This document shows positions 11,801 to 23,800 of a stretch of DNA of 64,000 nucleotides, in pieces. The stretch comes from Amborella trichopoda (Eukaryota > Streptophyta > Magnoliopsida > Amborellales > Amborellaceae): NCBI RefSeq assembly GCF_000471905.2, contig NW_006499912.1, forward strand, positions 2,766,652 to 2,830,651. Direction: 5' to 3'. Position numbers and translations under genes: made by a program. Position 1 is the first letter of the stretch; every line of letters starts with the position of its first letter. Under the pieces are notes generated by a model, which was given only the letters and a program-made list of their open reading frames with translations, did no database searches and had not been told where the DNA came from.

Positions 11801-14800
11801 ATGTCATACAAATCATGGCAATTACAGAGTGAGATGCAACCGATGTTTAAAAAAGCGTTAGGAGGCGCTTAGGCGGCCGGGGCGGTCCACTCCACCCAGC
11901 GCCTAGGTGGGCGCCCGATAGAAAGAAAAATATCTCTATAGTCTAACAGTATAACTGTATAACACATAAGAATTAGGGATTTAGGGCACATCTATTGTAC
12001 ACAAGTCCACATAGCACACACTCCTCCATACTCGATAATCATTAGTTCATATCCAATTATCCATAGTCTAATAGTCCACACTCCACAGTCCCCACACATA
12101 ATTTAAAACTTAAAATTTACCAAGATGACATCTCAAAAATAATACAAGCAATAAAAAAAAATCACTAACTTTGATTGCTCGATCTCCAAACTTTCACCTC
12201 TAAGATGTTTTTAAGGACTCAAAATCTTCTAAATAACCCTGTAATAGATTTATAAAACGTCCAAAACTAAATTTAATATCAATGCGTGATGCGTAGATCA
12301 ATTTCTTGTAATTTTTAGAAACCTTTGATCCTGTGAAAATTAGCAAAACCTAGTTGTTTGGGGTTTTTCTCTCTCTAAAATAGGTTGTAATGGGTTTTAG
12401 GTTTCAAATATACCTAAAACCCAAAATTTTGCCCCTCTAGTAATAAAAAAATACCAAAAAAGCCTTCAATGAGTGGCATTTCCGCCCTTGGGCGGGGCGC
12501 ATGCCCTAGGTGGCTGCTTAGGAGGGTGCCCAGGGATATCCTGCCTAATTTGGTGTCCTAGGCCTAGGCGATGCGCCCAGGCCTTCTAAACCGCCTAGCA
12601 GGCGGCCTAGGCACTGGGTGGTTCGCTTTTTAAATCACTGGATGCAACACTCCAATTACATCGGCCATTCCTTCACCAAATTCTAAACATTGGTTCAAAG
12701 GAAATTCGTGGGAACCTTTCAGCTTCACATCCTCTCGTAAGAGCTCTAAGTCTTGCCAATTATCCTTGTGAAGAACTTGCTTGGTACCATCAAGTTCTTC
12801 CATTGCCAAACCATGTGCCCTTGTTGAACTTCTTGTTCTTCTACAAACCAATTTACCCTTTTGTTTATAACTGTGCTCCGTAACAATTTATACAAGTTTC
12901 CTTCCTGGACTCCTTTCATCATCACTAGAGCCCCCTTTGAAACGTTGAACACTCCACCTTACCCGGTAAATTTGTAGCCTTCCATATCGAGAGAAGGAAG
13001 TGAAATCAAGCTCTTCTTCAAATCTAGCCCATGTCTTACATTTTCAAACGTATGAACCATACCATCATACATTTTTATGTGAATATCTTCAATGCCCAAA
13101 ATTTTCAAGCTCGATCATCACCAAGATAGACAAAGCCACCATCCACATCTGTGTAAGATGAAAAATATGATCTATCTGGGCCAAAACATGAAATGAAACT
13201 CCGAAGTCCAAGACCCAACTATCTTTAGTAGACAATGTTGTGTGCATGCAACACTAAAAGTAACCCCATCTTTAGCATCAAATATCGTACTTGCTTTAGC
13301 ATGGCCATCATTGTTCATTGCCTTTTGCTTATTCTTCAAAGCATAATAATCTTTCCTTATATGACCAGGTTTCTTACAGTACCAACGAGTAACCTTCTTG
13401 CCTTGTGACTTGGAGCTGCCTCTGCCATGAGATTTACCCCTAGTAAATCCAGTGGGTTGATTTGTATGTTGTGTTCTTCCTCTTTCTCTTGCTACCAATG
13501 CTTGATTTGATTAAGCAATCATTTGTGTGGACGTCATTTGAGTCTCTTCATTTAACAATGAAGCCACATCTTTCAAATTAAACTTGTTATACCTATTGTA
13601 ATTGTCACAGTGATAAACAAGGTATCCCAACTAGCAGGTAAAGAACTCAGCAAAAGGAAACATAAAACTTCTTCATCCAAATTTACTTTTAGAGACCTCA
13701 ATTGTGCAGAAATAGAATTAAATTCTCTCACATGCGCTCTAATTGTTGCACCTTCTTTCATTTTCAAAAGAAATAATTTTTTCATCGCATGCATTTTATT
13801 TGCACCAAAGGATTGCTCAAAAGATTGTTCTAAAGATTGCCACAGCTCTGAAGATGTTTTACATTGGCAAACATCAAATAAAATTGAGGGTGAATTACAT
13901 AGTTCTATGGCTGCCAAACATTTTCGATAAAGAATGTCCCATTCCAGATCTTCCATGCCAACATGCATGGCCACTTTCCCTCGAAGTGGCCGATCTAGTT
14001 CTTTCGCAACAAGATAATCTTCCATCATCATCTTCTATATTGGCCAATTACTTTGATTTAGTTTTTCAAATTCCTTTGCCCTTTCCATTTTAGGAAAAAT
14101 ACAACAAATAAGCATAATAGCAAAAAACCCCTTTCACCCCATACAAAATAATCACAAACCCTAAGCTCTAATACCAGTTGTTGTGATCGATTGTGGTGGA
14201 ACTACAACAACGGTTTATCAAACTAATAGTTATTGTGCATCATAAATCACATAAAACAACAATGGAAATAACAACATCAAAGGAACATCAACAAATGAAT
14301 ATAGAGCAGCAAGCAACTCACAGAGCAGAACTATTTAACGTGGTTCGGTCACAAAACTCAACCTACATCCACGGGCGATTGGTGAGAGGCTTTACTACTA
14401 AATTGGTGATGATTACAAGAGATATTGAGTCCAAAGCTCCAATTTCCAGCAGTTTTACCTCTCACAAAACAAGGCCCAAAACAGGGCTCCAAAGATCCCA
14501 CAAATGGAAACTCTCTCTCTAAAACAGAGCCAGTAGTAGCGTCCCAAAACCCAAGTGAATGACTGAAGAGTCCCACTTTCTCTCTACAAAGTGGGGCAAA
14601 ACAGAGCGCAGCAGAGCCCACCGTGTGCTCTCTCCTTTTCTTCCTTCTCTAACTCTCTTTCTCACTCTAAAACAAAGAACAAAAGTCCCTTTAAACACGG
14701 GACTCTCAATACACCTAAGCCCTTGGATCAAAAGCCAATCCAATGGCCTAGAATAAAGGAAGAAAAGTCAACAAAAAAAGATAAATAAATGAAGCCCAAA

Positions 14801-17800
14801 ACTCACATATGTGAGTTGGCTTCACACATATAGCAATCTCCAACTTGAAGAGAAATCACCAAGCTTCGAAAACAACCACTAATGCACCATTCTCTATCGA
14901 TAGCAGGTTATTCTTTTCTTGAGGAACCTAGAGAACTTATACAATGCTGCAAGCTCTCTAGCTCAATAACCTCCATGAGCATGCCTTGCTCATCTTGCTT
15001 GTACTTCTCATAACTCCACCTTCTTCAACACTTGCATCCTAGAGCTCTTGGGGCCATCTTGCATTTACATATGAGTTATGGATATCTGATCTGGATTAGC
15101 TTTTTTTTTATACCTTGGTTGATAGTTTTAGTAAAAGACAGGTAATTATGGAGTGAAACTCTTGGCATTTTATCAAATAACCATCCTTGTCTTTTAGTGA
15201 ATATTTCAAAAATGTCATTCTTGAGATGACAAACATATACTTTGTCGTTTAGTGGAATTGTCAATAAGGACCCTTTCATTGACAAAAATTCCCTTAATCC
15301 TTTTATTGCCATTGAATAAATAAAGGGAAAACTAATGTAACTTTGACGGTTCACATCCCTTTCTAAATATAACCTATAGGATTTCATGAGGTGTAAACCA
15401 TTGAAAACCTATATATTCTTCAAAGGCTTACGGTCGGCCAAAATATCTGTTTCAACGCCATGTGAACATCATTGAAGAGGTTCTGCAATACCTTTTGCTT
15501 CACTTGTAAAATTAATAGAAATAGGTTGACTTACAATGCATCGACATAGTTGTATGCATTCTTTTGAAGTTGGTTGTTTCACAATATTTTTGGCCTCTGT
15601 ATATGGTTTTATGAACTAGATATTTATGAACTGCCATTGTCTAGACAATTGGTAGATATAACCGACCTGTAGGTTCTGGCAGCCATATGTTATGACCCTT
15701 TTCTACACTGTCAATGACATTGAATCATTCATGTTTTTATTGTATGTTGGGATTTGCTACTTACCCATGGTCATGGGTAGGCAACTATATATAGCACCTT
15801 AGTGGAGAAAACGTTTGCCTTTTTGTCAATTGAGAATCTGTTTTTTTTTTCCATGTGATCTATTCTGGGCCATACTGGGCAGGGGCCTTTTCGACAAGTG
15901 CCTAATGGCTTGGCCTAGGTGCCCGCTCTTGGCCCACACTTATTCAATTAAATAATGATTCCTTATAGTCCTTTTGTGTTCATTGTTGGATCTTCAGACT
16001 TGGTATTCATACTTAGGACTTGGATGAGCTCAAATAGGTCATCATCTGAAAAAAAAAAAAATGGAAATGCTTGGATATATCTTACAAAGTAAATTCTTGA
16101 CAATCATATGTTGCCCCTGTAACTCAATGGGGCCAGATAATGTGTTCCAAGGCAATTATTAAAAGTGACACTAGAAAGTTTTTCATTCATTTATCAAAAT
16201 GAATAACAAGTTTAAATGAATTTAAATTGCTTGTGTGAAGATTGGAAGTCCAATGACGAATCTTCCTATTCTTGTAATTAGAGTTAAAGCTTCTTCTCTT
16301 TTTTTTGGTTGGCAAGAAATGGACTCAGTAAAACTGAAAGCGTTGTTACTAACATAGTGTTCTTTACAACTGGATTACGTGGCTTGCCCCCTTGAACTAA
16401 TCTTTTCCATATTGCGTTTATGGTTTTCCTTTTTCCTTCTCTCCTTAACAAAAGCAAAATCTGTCAAACATTCTTTGCATTGAATTCCTCTTCTCACTTG
16501 TGGGGGGCTTAAGTCATTTTCTTTGCAGAAATATTTTTGAAGTTCATGGTTTGACATATGAATTATCATGTGTATGTTCAATTGTTGGGGTTATGTGCCC
16601 ATTTAAAGGCCTTATGAGAGAATGTACTAAAAACATGTAGTGAAATGTTGGCTCCAGTGGAAGTGTGGTCTACATTGGATTGTGAGGCAATTCTAATGCC
16701 TAGACTCACTTGAGCTTTGACTGGCTATGGCTCAATGTGATGTATAAAAACCTGTAGTCTTGGGCATTGTGTGAACGCAACCGATAAAGATTTTCAATGT
16801 GGGGTTATCGCTTGATGAGGTCAGAAATGTACCCAGAACAGTTGGCCAGAGGCCACTTGTGTGTGATGGATAGCTTGAGAGGACAAGGGCCTAAATCCTC
16901 ATCATTACCATCACACGGCATGTACACTAGATAGCTTTTTGGAAAGCAGCCGTTTTGGATAAGGTGTGTGACGTGTACATGTGCAAAAAAGATGACTTCA
17001 TGTGATACTAGACCGTATTGGAAGGACCCACGGAGCATACTGCTGAAATAGGGCCTGGACTTGTCCTCAGGGAGGGACCTATAATCCATGGACTAGGATC
17101 ATATCTCCTTCATTTATTGGTTGACTTTGATAGTCCAATCATGAACTCTTGCGAAGGGTTGTAGGTCATGGGAACTAGTGGGCCAGTTTGATAAGGTGCA
17201 ATGAGATACAATCCCTCGAAAGGATGAAGCTTCAGTATATTTGTTGTAATCCTAACTCTATGGATCCAATTCTCGTCAAACCTTAGATATGTTTAAATAT
17301 GTTTTAATTATTTTTCAGATAATTAAAATGAAATTTTTTTACCTCCCTAGGTATTCTATTTTATTGAAAAATGATTTTTTAAATAAAAAATCAAATTTCT
17401 GGATTTATTTTAATCAGAAAGAAAAATAAAATATTTAAAGGTTTTATGAAGTTATTTTATTATCTGAAAATAATGTTTAAGACATTGGGGACCCATTGGG
17501 GCTCCTTAGGCCCACCAATAAATGGGGCGTAGGGCCCACTTGACCACCCTATGTGTGGTGCACCCCACCTCCTCCATACTTTGTTAAATTGAAATATGTC
17601 AATTAAGCCATAATAAACCTTTTGTGTAGATATTTTGATTGTTTTCAAAAAGGGAAAGTGTAAGAAAATAAATGGAATAGAACTAATACTATCTTTACAC
17701 AATATTTGATGGGAATGGAGTTATGGAAACTGAGGGATAATGGTTCCACCTCATTACTTTAATCATGATGGTTGATCTAAAGAATGAATAGATGAGATCT

Positions 17801-20800
17801 CTTCACCGTACAGGTTTTCAAGATCAAATGCCAAGATTAAATCTCATAATGATGGTAAAACCCTAATCTTGAAACCCTAGCTTTTATTCTATATAAACTA
17901 ACTATGGGGGGGTCTATTCTCTACACCCTAACCCTCTTTATCTTTGAGCCTCAAGGGGTTGGCACACCCCTCTCTAAACTTCTCTCTTCTTCTCTCTCTA
18001 AGATTAGGGTTTGGAAAGAAAACAAATCCTAAGGGGTGGCACGCCCAAGCCACTTAGCCTAGTCCTAGGTCTTGGCCTTATGCTCCTGTGTTGAGCTTTG
18101 GTCAAGAATATCCCATGTTATGCTCTTTGCTGGTTTTTTTTAGGCTTCCCAAGTTTCCAGATGAGATCTTAAATCAAGATCCCGTGTGCCATTGGTGGAG
18201 GAGACCTCGTGTGGGGTGTACGAAGTCCTTGGGGGTAACCTGAGGCAAGGTATGTAGTACCTTCTTGTTTCTTGCTTATTTGATTCCATTACGTCTTTTA
18301 TGTAATTTTGTTTAAAGGCAAGCAAGTGAGAGTTCTTGGCAATTTTATTTGTTTTATATTATATTTAGACACTTGTGAGTGATTCGGGTGGCATACAATA
18401 AGGGGCCGTTTTGGTACCTGGAAATCTATTACATGACAATAGATTACAAGGAAATATGACATTTTCACTGTTTGGGTTCACTTTAATAGTAAGGAAATGG
18501 AAAGAGATTACCCGAAATTTCCCCAAAAATCACGAAATCGATTACGCACGGTGAGGGGTGAAAAATCTAATATGTGCGTGACATGTAATCTTTGGGAAAT
18601 CTTTCGCGCGCACCTCTCTTTGCCCTATCCCTGCTTAAAAAAAATACCATGCTAGGAACGTACCAAAGCGATGCTTCTCTCTTCATTGGTAAGCCCTACT
18701 CCTCTCTTCTTGAGCCATAATAACTGGTTTGCATAGGTGTTCCCTCCTTCTCTAAGCCCACCCCCTCTCTCTTGAGCCCTAATAACTGGTTTGCATAAGG
18801 TGCTCCCTCCCTCCCTAAGCACGCCTCTTCTCTCTCTTGAGCACTAATAACTGGTTTCCATTAGGTGCTCCCTCTTATTAACCAGTTATTTTGGTGTGGA
18901 TAAGCCCTACCTCTTTAATCTCCTCCAATGCCTTAAAATTTTCTACTGCAATTACCAAACCTTCTAGTTTACTAATCAAACTTCTTCCCATTTTTTAACT
19001 TGTACCATAAAGATTTTGAATTTGGTATCATAAATTTATTGCTTATTTGAAATTATATAGAGACATTTGAAAGACTTATATAATAAATAAATAAAAATAA
19101 GGCTTATCACAATAAAAATATGTTATTCCAATCATATTATTCCAATGACTTATCATGTTGAAACCAAAGTCTAATCAAGTTAGAAGACATGTGATTCCAT
19201 GTAAGTGCTAAAGGCATGCAAAATAAGTAGGAAATGGTGTGATGATGACTTTAGAATGGTACAAGTTATTATTAAAAAATCTTTTTGGAATGGTTATGAT
19301 GTTACTAGAAAATAGTTTTGGAAAGGTGTGATGATGACTTTAATTCCGCATTCCAGTGGACTTTTGTGACAAAAAAGAAAGAAATGATAGGTTATAGGCA
19401 ATAAAATGTTGGTAATGTATTTCTCATATTTCTTCCAGACGTAACCAAAAAGTAGCAATGTATTTTCCAGGTTGCATCTAAATACTACTTAAACAGTAAC
19501 AATCCATTTCATGTAATGTATTATGCAGTAATGTATTACGCCAGTAATATATTTCACAAACAATATTCCAGGCATCCAAACGGCCCCTAAGAAAAGATAG
19601 AAAAAATTTAATCGGTATTGACTTGGCCCGTCACATACTTCACCTTTCATCAACTTCTTAGTGCAATATCTGCTGAGAATTTTATACTCATGACTTGATA
19701 TTAAACTGATACAATTAAATATCTATGATTGTTTGGTGGGAAGGTTTTAATTTTTACTTATACTAAAGAAGGTTCCACATCATTGTACTGCACAAATGTT
19801 GTTAAGAGCTCTTAAACTTCATGAAATTCATTTACTTGTCTGATTAGAAACTAATTGATATTCTTCAAATTCTAAAGCATGTTTGTAGAAGTTCAAAACC
19901 AGTTGGCTTGATACTGATTTCTACTTTCGGTCTTCCCTTTTTACTTAATATGTAGAGGCTCCTTGCAATACAGGTCATCACTTGATGAAAATAAGGCATT
20001 CTTGACGACCGCAGATTCTGCTGTAAAGTTGCTAAAGGAAGCCACAAAGGTTGTACCTGGTTGGAAAGGACTAGAATATAAAGCAGCTTTTCCTATAGTA
20101 CAGCCCCCTGGAGCTAATTTTTATCCTTCAGACATGGACAAAAAGGTGACAATTTTCCAGCGGTTGTTATGGTCTAATCTCCATATAGAATGTTGGATGT
20201 TTCTTATATTGTGTGCTCAGTCCTTTGATCGACATTGTTTTCTATGATTTGGTTTTGTTTTGAAATGAAAATGTAGGCATTTCTTGTGCTATAGTAACTT
20301 CCATTATCATTAGGCAAGTCTTGTACAGCCCTGCTACTAGCATGGATTTTTTTTATTAAACCAAATTATACGACAGAATGTTCAAAGCATCACAAATGTA
20401 GGGATCTAAGTTAATACACAAATTAAGATAACCCCTCCAAACCTTCAGTTGCTTGTGACTATATATAACACGATTGCCCATTTGTACCCGTATGTGTTGA
20501 TTGACATTATGATGCCATTATGTACCTCATGCAACTGTAGGCCTCCTGGTTCACATTATGATCTCCAAAAAACCTTCAGTTGCTTGTGACCTATATATAA
20601 CATGATTGCCTATTTGTACCTGTATGTGTTGATTGACATTATGATTCCATTATGTACCCCATGCAACTATAGGCCTCCTGGTTCACTTTATGATTTCCAT
20701 TATTTCCATGAAAGATTCAAAAGCACATATGGGACCCTTAAAAAAAATTATGAATTTTCTTAAGGAATAAAAATTTAGTAAGGCATAGAGCCTTACATGT

Positions 20801-23800
20801 ATGATAACTAATTGAACAATAAAGATTGGAGAGCATTGAGTAATTGAGTCTGTGACTCTGGTTTCCACGTGGCAGATAGAAAGAAATCATTTTGCCTATT
20901 GGAAGGACGACAAAATGTGATCTTATATCAACAAACCTTTTCATTCAATAAATCATTCTGGGTTTTGTTTCTTGTTCACTTGAAATTCCTTTTCTAAAAA
21001 TTGTTCTTGTTTGCATTATTGTGGACTTCCAGAAAATGTATTACATGATCCAGAAAACTTGTTACATGATCTTGCCTTTCTCTTAGTGAAGTCAGTAGAG
21101 GTGCGATTGAATTCTACCCAATGTTATTAAGACTTGACACAGTGGGGCAGCAGTCCGGTCGAAGAGGTTCACTGGTCATACCGGTAAAGAAATAAAACCA
21201 AATACCAAAAAATTTGGGAAATAGAGAAAATTAGGAAAACCCGAAAAAAATATATAGAATTATTGGGAACAGTAAAAATTTATACATTCATAAAATGCAT
21301 TAAGCAATAACGTTTTCAATAGATGAAATTAAGCATTAAACAACTGAAAAAATGTAGAAAGAAAATCAAATTTTCGTATAAAAATTTTAAAAAAACTGGA
21401 AATGTAAAATTCATAATACGGAATGGTTTTAATCTATCAACATTTTCAGGATTCTCATTTAAGTGAAAAGAAAATAAAAATAAAAATAAAAAAATATGTA
21501 AATGAAAACAAATAATGGAAAAACACCTAATATAATGCACATGGGCCATCAAATAAAAAAAAAACTACAATATAATTTGTTAGACAAAACATGTTGCATT
21601 AATATGGAAAAAGGAAACATCTCTTTTTTTTATCAAAAATCTAACAATATGCACTTTCTAAATAATAAACCATTCAAGAAAAGGGTGTAATGAACTTACT
21701 TGGTGCTTGAAATGGGATGCCGGAATCCCCTTGGGAAGTTGCCAGATTTTCACCAAGGATTTGGGGTTTTCAATCGGAGTGTGTGTGTGCTCTGTCCTTA
21801 AACAAGACATTTTCCCAAAGCCTCCTAAATATTAAACATTATCAAAATGCCCTGAAAAAATTTAAAAGAAAAAAAAAAACACCCAAAAATGGCAAAAATT
21901 GAACTAAGCATTTTCAGTCATTTTGGTTCCATTTCGGGACTGGCTAGTTCAATCTGGACATTCAAGTTATCAAACTGGTCACTTCACTGGTGAACCAGTT
22001 CGATGGTCCTACCAGTTTGGGGGTTCCTAGATCAACCAGTAGGAGCACTGCTTCACCTGTTTTGGTCCGCTTTTGGCTTAATATCCAGAAGTTCTTCCAT
22101 TGCCCCAATTGATTGGCTTCGCTTCCATTGTTAACCGACAAGATGGAACTAGAGAGATTGTGAAGGAGTTAAGAATTAAAAAGAATATTCTTTTTTATTC
22201 ATAACATCTTGTATCATTTGCAAATGATTTACCTTCATAGAACTAATTATATGGTTGGTTAATTTGGTTGATAATAAGATAGATAGGCCTCACTCGCCCA
22301 TGCCCAGCACCCTTGAGCCTTGGCACCACTCAGGCCCGGATACAAGAGCTCAGGTTCAGGCTTGGCCTGACTATTTGTGGCCTCTTAGAACCCCTAATCA
22401 TCTGTTCTTAGTGTTTGGGGACAGGCACCCTCAGTGTGGGCCATGGACTCCTACGCCCAGGCCCGGCCTAATAAGGAGACAAGTATCCAACATGTGGCCC
22501 AGGGGAGTTCCTGTTTCTTTCAGTCTGGCTGGGCTGGGCTGCCTGGCTAGTCCAAAAGTTTTAGATTGTGATGATGCATTGATATTTGTCCCTAATAGGT
22601 TGGTGCTTCCTATTTCTATAGGATACTAATAGAATGAAGTTTTTGGTTTAGGAATTTGAATCGTGGAAGAGAAGTTTGCCAGAGGATCAACAGCAAGCTG
22701 CAGTAGGGTTTTTCAGTGTCATTCGCAGGGCTTTGAAATCCATTTTGGATACATCATTGAGTGTGGTATCTTCTGCTGACAACCAGATTGGAAAAACTGA
22801 GCTTTTCAAACCTGATGATCTCTCTATTGTTCCTTTCTCTGAAGAATATAGACCTTTTCTTACAACGGCTTCTGAATTGCTGCTTGAAGCAGGAGACCTA
22901 GCAGATACTCCAAGGTTGGGTTTTGTTCAATTCTCTTTTGCTTGTAATATATTTGTTAAAACTTGTTAATATGGATTTCCATCCCCTTTCTCTGTTCCAG
23001 TTTGAAGAAACTTCTGAAATCCAAAGCAGGGTCTTTCCTTTCAAATGATTATTATGATTCAGACATTGCTTGGATGGGACTGGTGAGTGTAGTGGCTTTA
23101 TGGTCAGAGTTCACTGTTTGATTGTTTCTAATAATCAACTTATACTGATTTCTTCGTTATTTTCTAGTATTTTTGTGATGACCAGTTTTATGTAAATAGA
23201 TCATTGTATTGTTTGTGATATGGGGTTGGGCTAAAATGAGTAATCTTTGCATTAGAGCATATAGTCACTTTCAGACTTAACTGAAATACATAAGTTGAGG
23301 GCTTACTAATGAATTCCGTACTTACCATGGTGCATTTTTAGGTTTCAAACGGATTTATAGGAAAGGTATGAAATAATTAACACCAATTCCCAGCAAATAA
23401 ACTTATGTCGTTGGGTACGAAACTCAATCCAAGAATAAAAAGCCTATAGTAAGTCCCAGCGTTTCATGAAACTTTTTTTAAGACCTAATCTTTTGTCATC
23501 TTTTTTTATTTTTTCAATTTTCCCACCTCACTGAAATTCAAAGATAAAATTAGAAACAAAGAAAAGAAAAAGGGAATTACAATTTTTCAAATGGACGGTA
23601 CTTTATTTACCTTAAGACTGGAGGGAAATCCATTTTGAAGATTTCACAAAGGGCATCTTGTTTATGTTGCAATTTCCATTGTAAGAATAGCTTTTTACTG
23701 TTGAAATTGAAAAGGCTGAGATGAAGCATGGACCTAGGGTACTTGATCAGACATTATCTAGGGAGTATGAATAGTTTAATCATACAAAAAACCTTAAATG

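Larger units (their letters stand above)
10669..15063 (-). mobile_element. Internally deleted Ty1-copia retrotransposon with two LTRs
   Basis: Two direct repeats of about 0.9 kb (10669-11569 and 14182-15063) flank 2.6 kb. On the minus strand the LTR starts TGCAAGATGG and ends GATCACA. A primer-binding site resembling the initiator tRNA-Met complement lies at 14165-14176, just inside the 5' LTR (right). Internal coding remnants are gag with a CCHC knuckle (13172-14031) and a GAG-pre-integrase block (12746-12952). Integrase core, reverse transcriptase and RNase H are not visible, so it is non-autonomous. By eye the LTRs are in the high 80s percent identical, so it is old. No perfect 5-bp target duplication is visible at 10664-10668 versus 15064-15068. 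An 800-bp hAT-type element is inserted at 11841-12640. Confidence 0.88.
16583..19635 (+). mobile_element. LTR-like repeat family B, copy 1 (split by a Harbinger-like element)
   Basis: Begins TGTTGGGGTTATGTG, matching the start of copies at 38811 and 51605. It shares the same order of phrases: a cctataatc..ccatgg block with caatcatga and gtgggtcatg-like sequence, then a TATATAA box with tctattctctacac about 20-25 bases downstream, CT-rich leader-like DNA, and a cacttgtgagtg phrase near the end. The length without the insert is about 1.87 kb. TG start, TATA box and lack of internal coding suggest a solo LTR, but no primer-binding site or target duplication confirms this. The insert at 18402-19587 lies near its 3' end. 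The right boundary (..cccgtcaca at about 19635) is approximate. Confidence 0.6.

Noticed and set aside
10946-11811. Minus-strand frames of 85 and 136 codons
   Set aside because: They fall in the copia LTR and the adjoining untranslated part. The equivalent right LTR has different breaks, so no conserved coding.
13610-14093. + strand frames of 106 and 116 codons
   Set aside because: They are antisense shadows of the copia gag on the minus strand.
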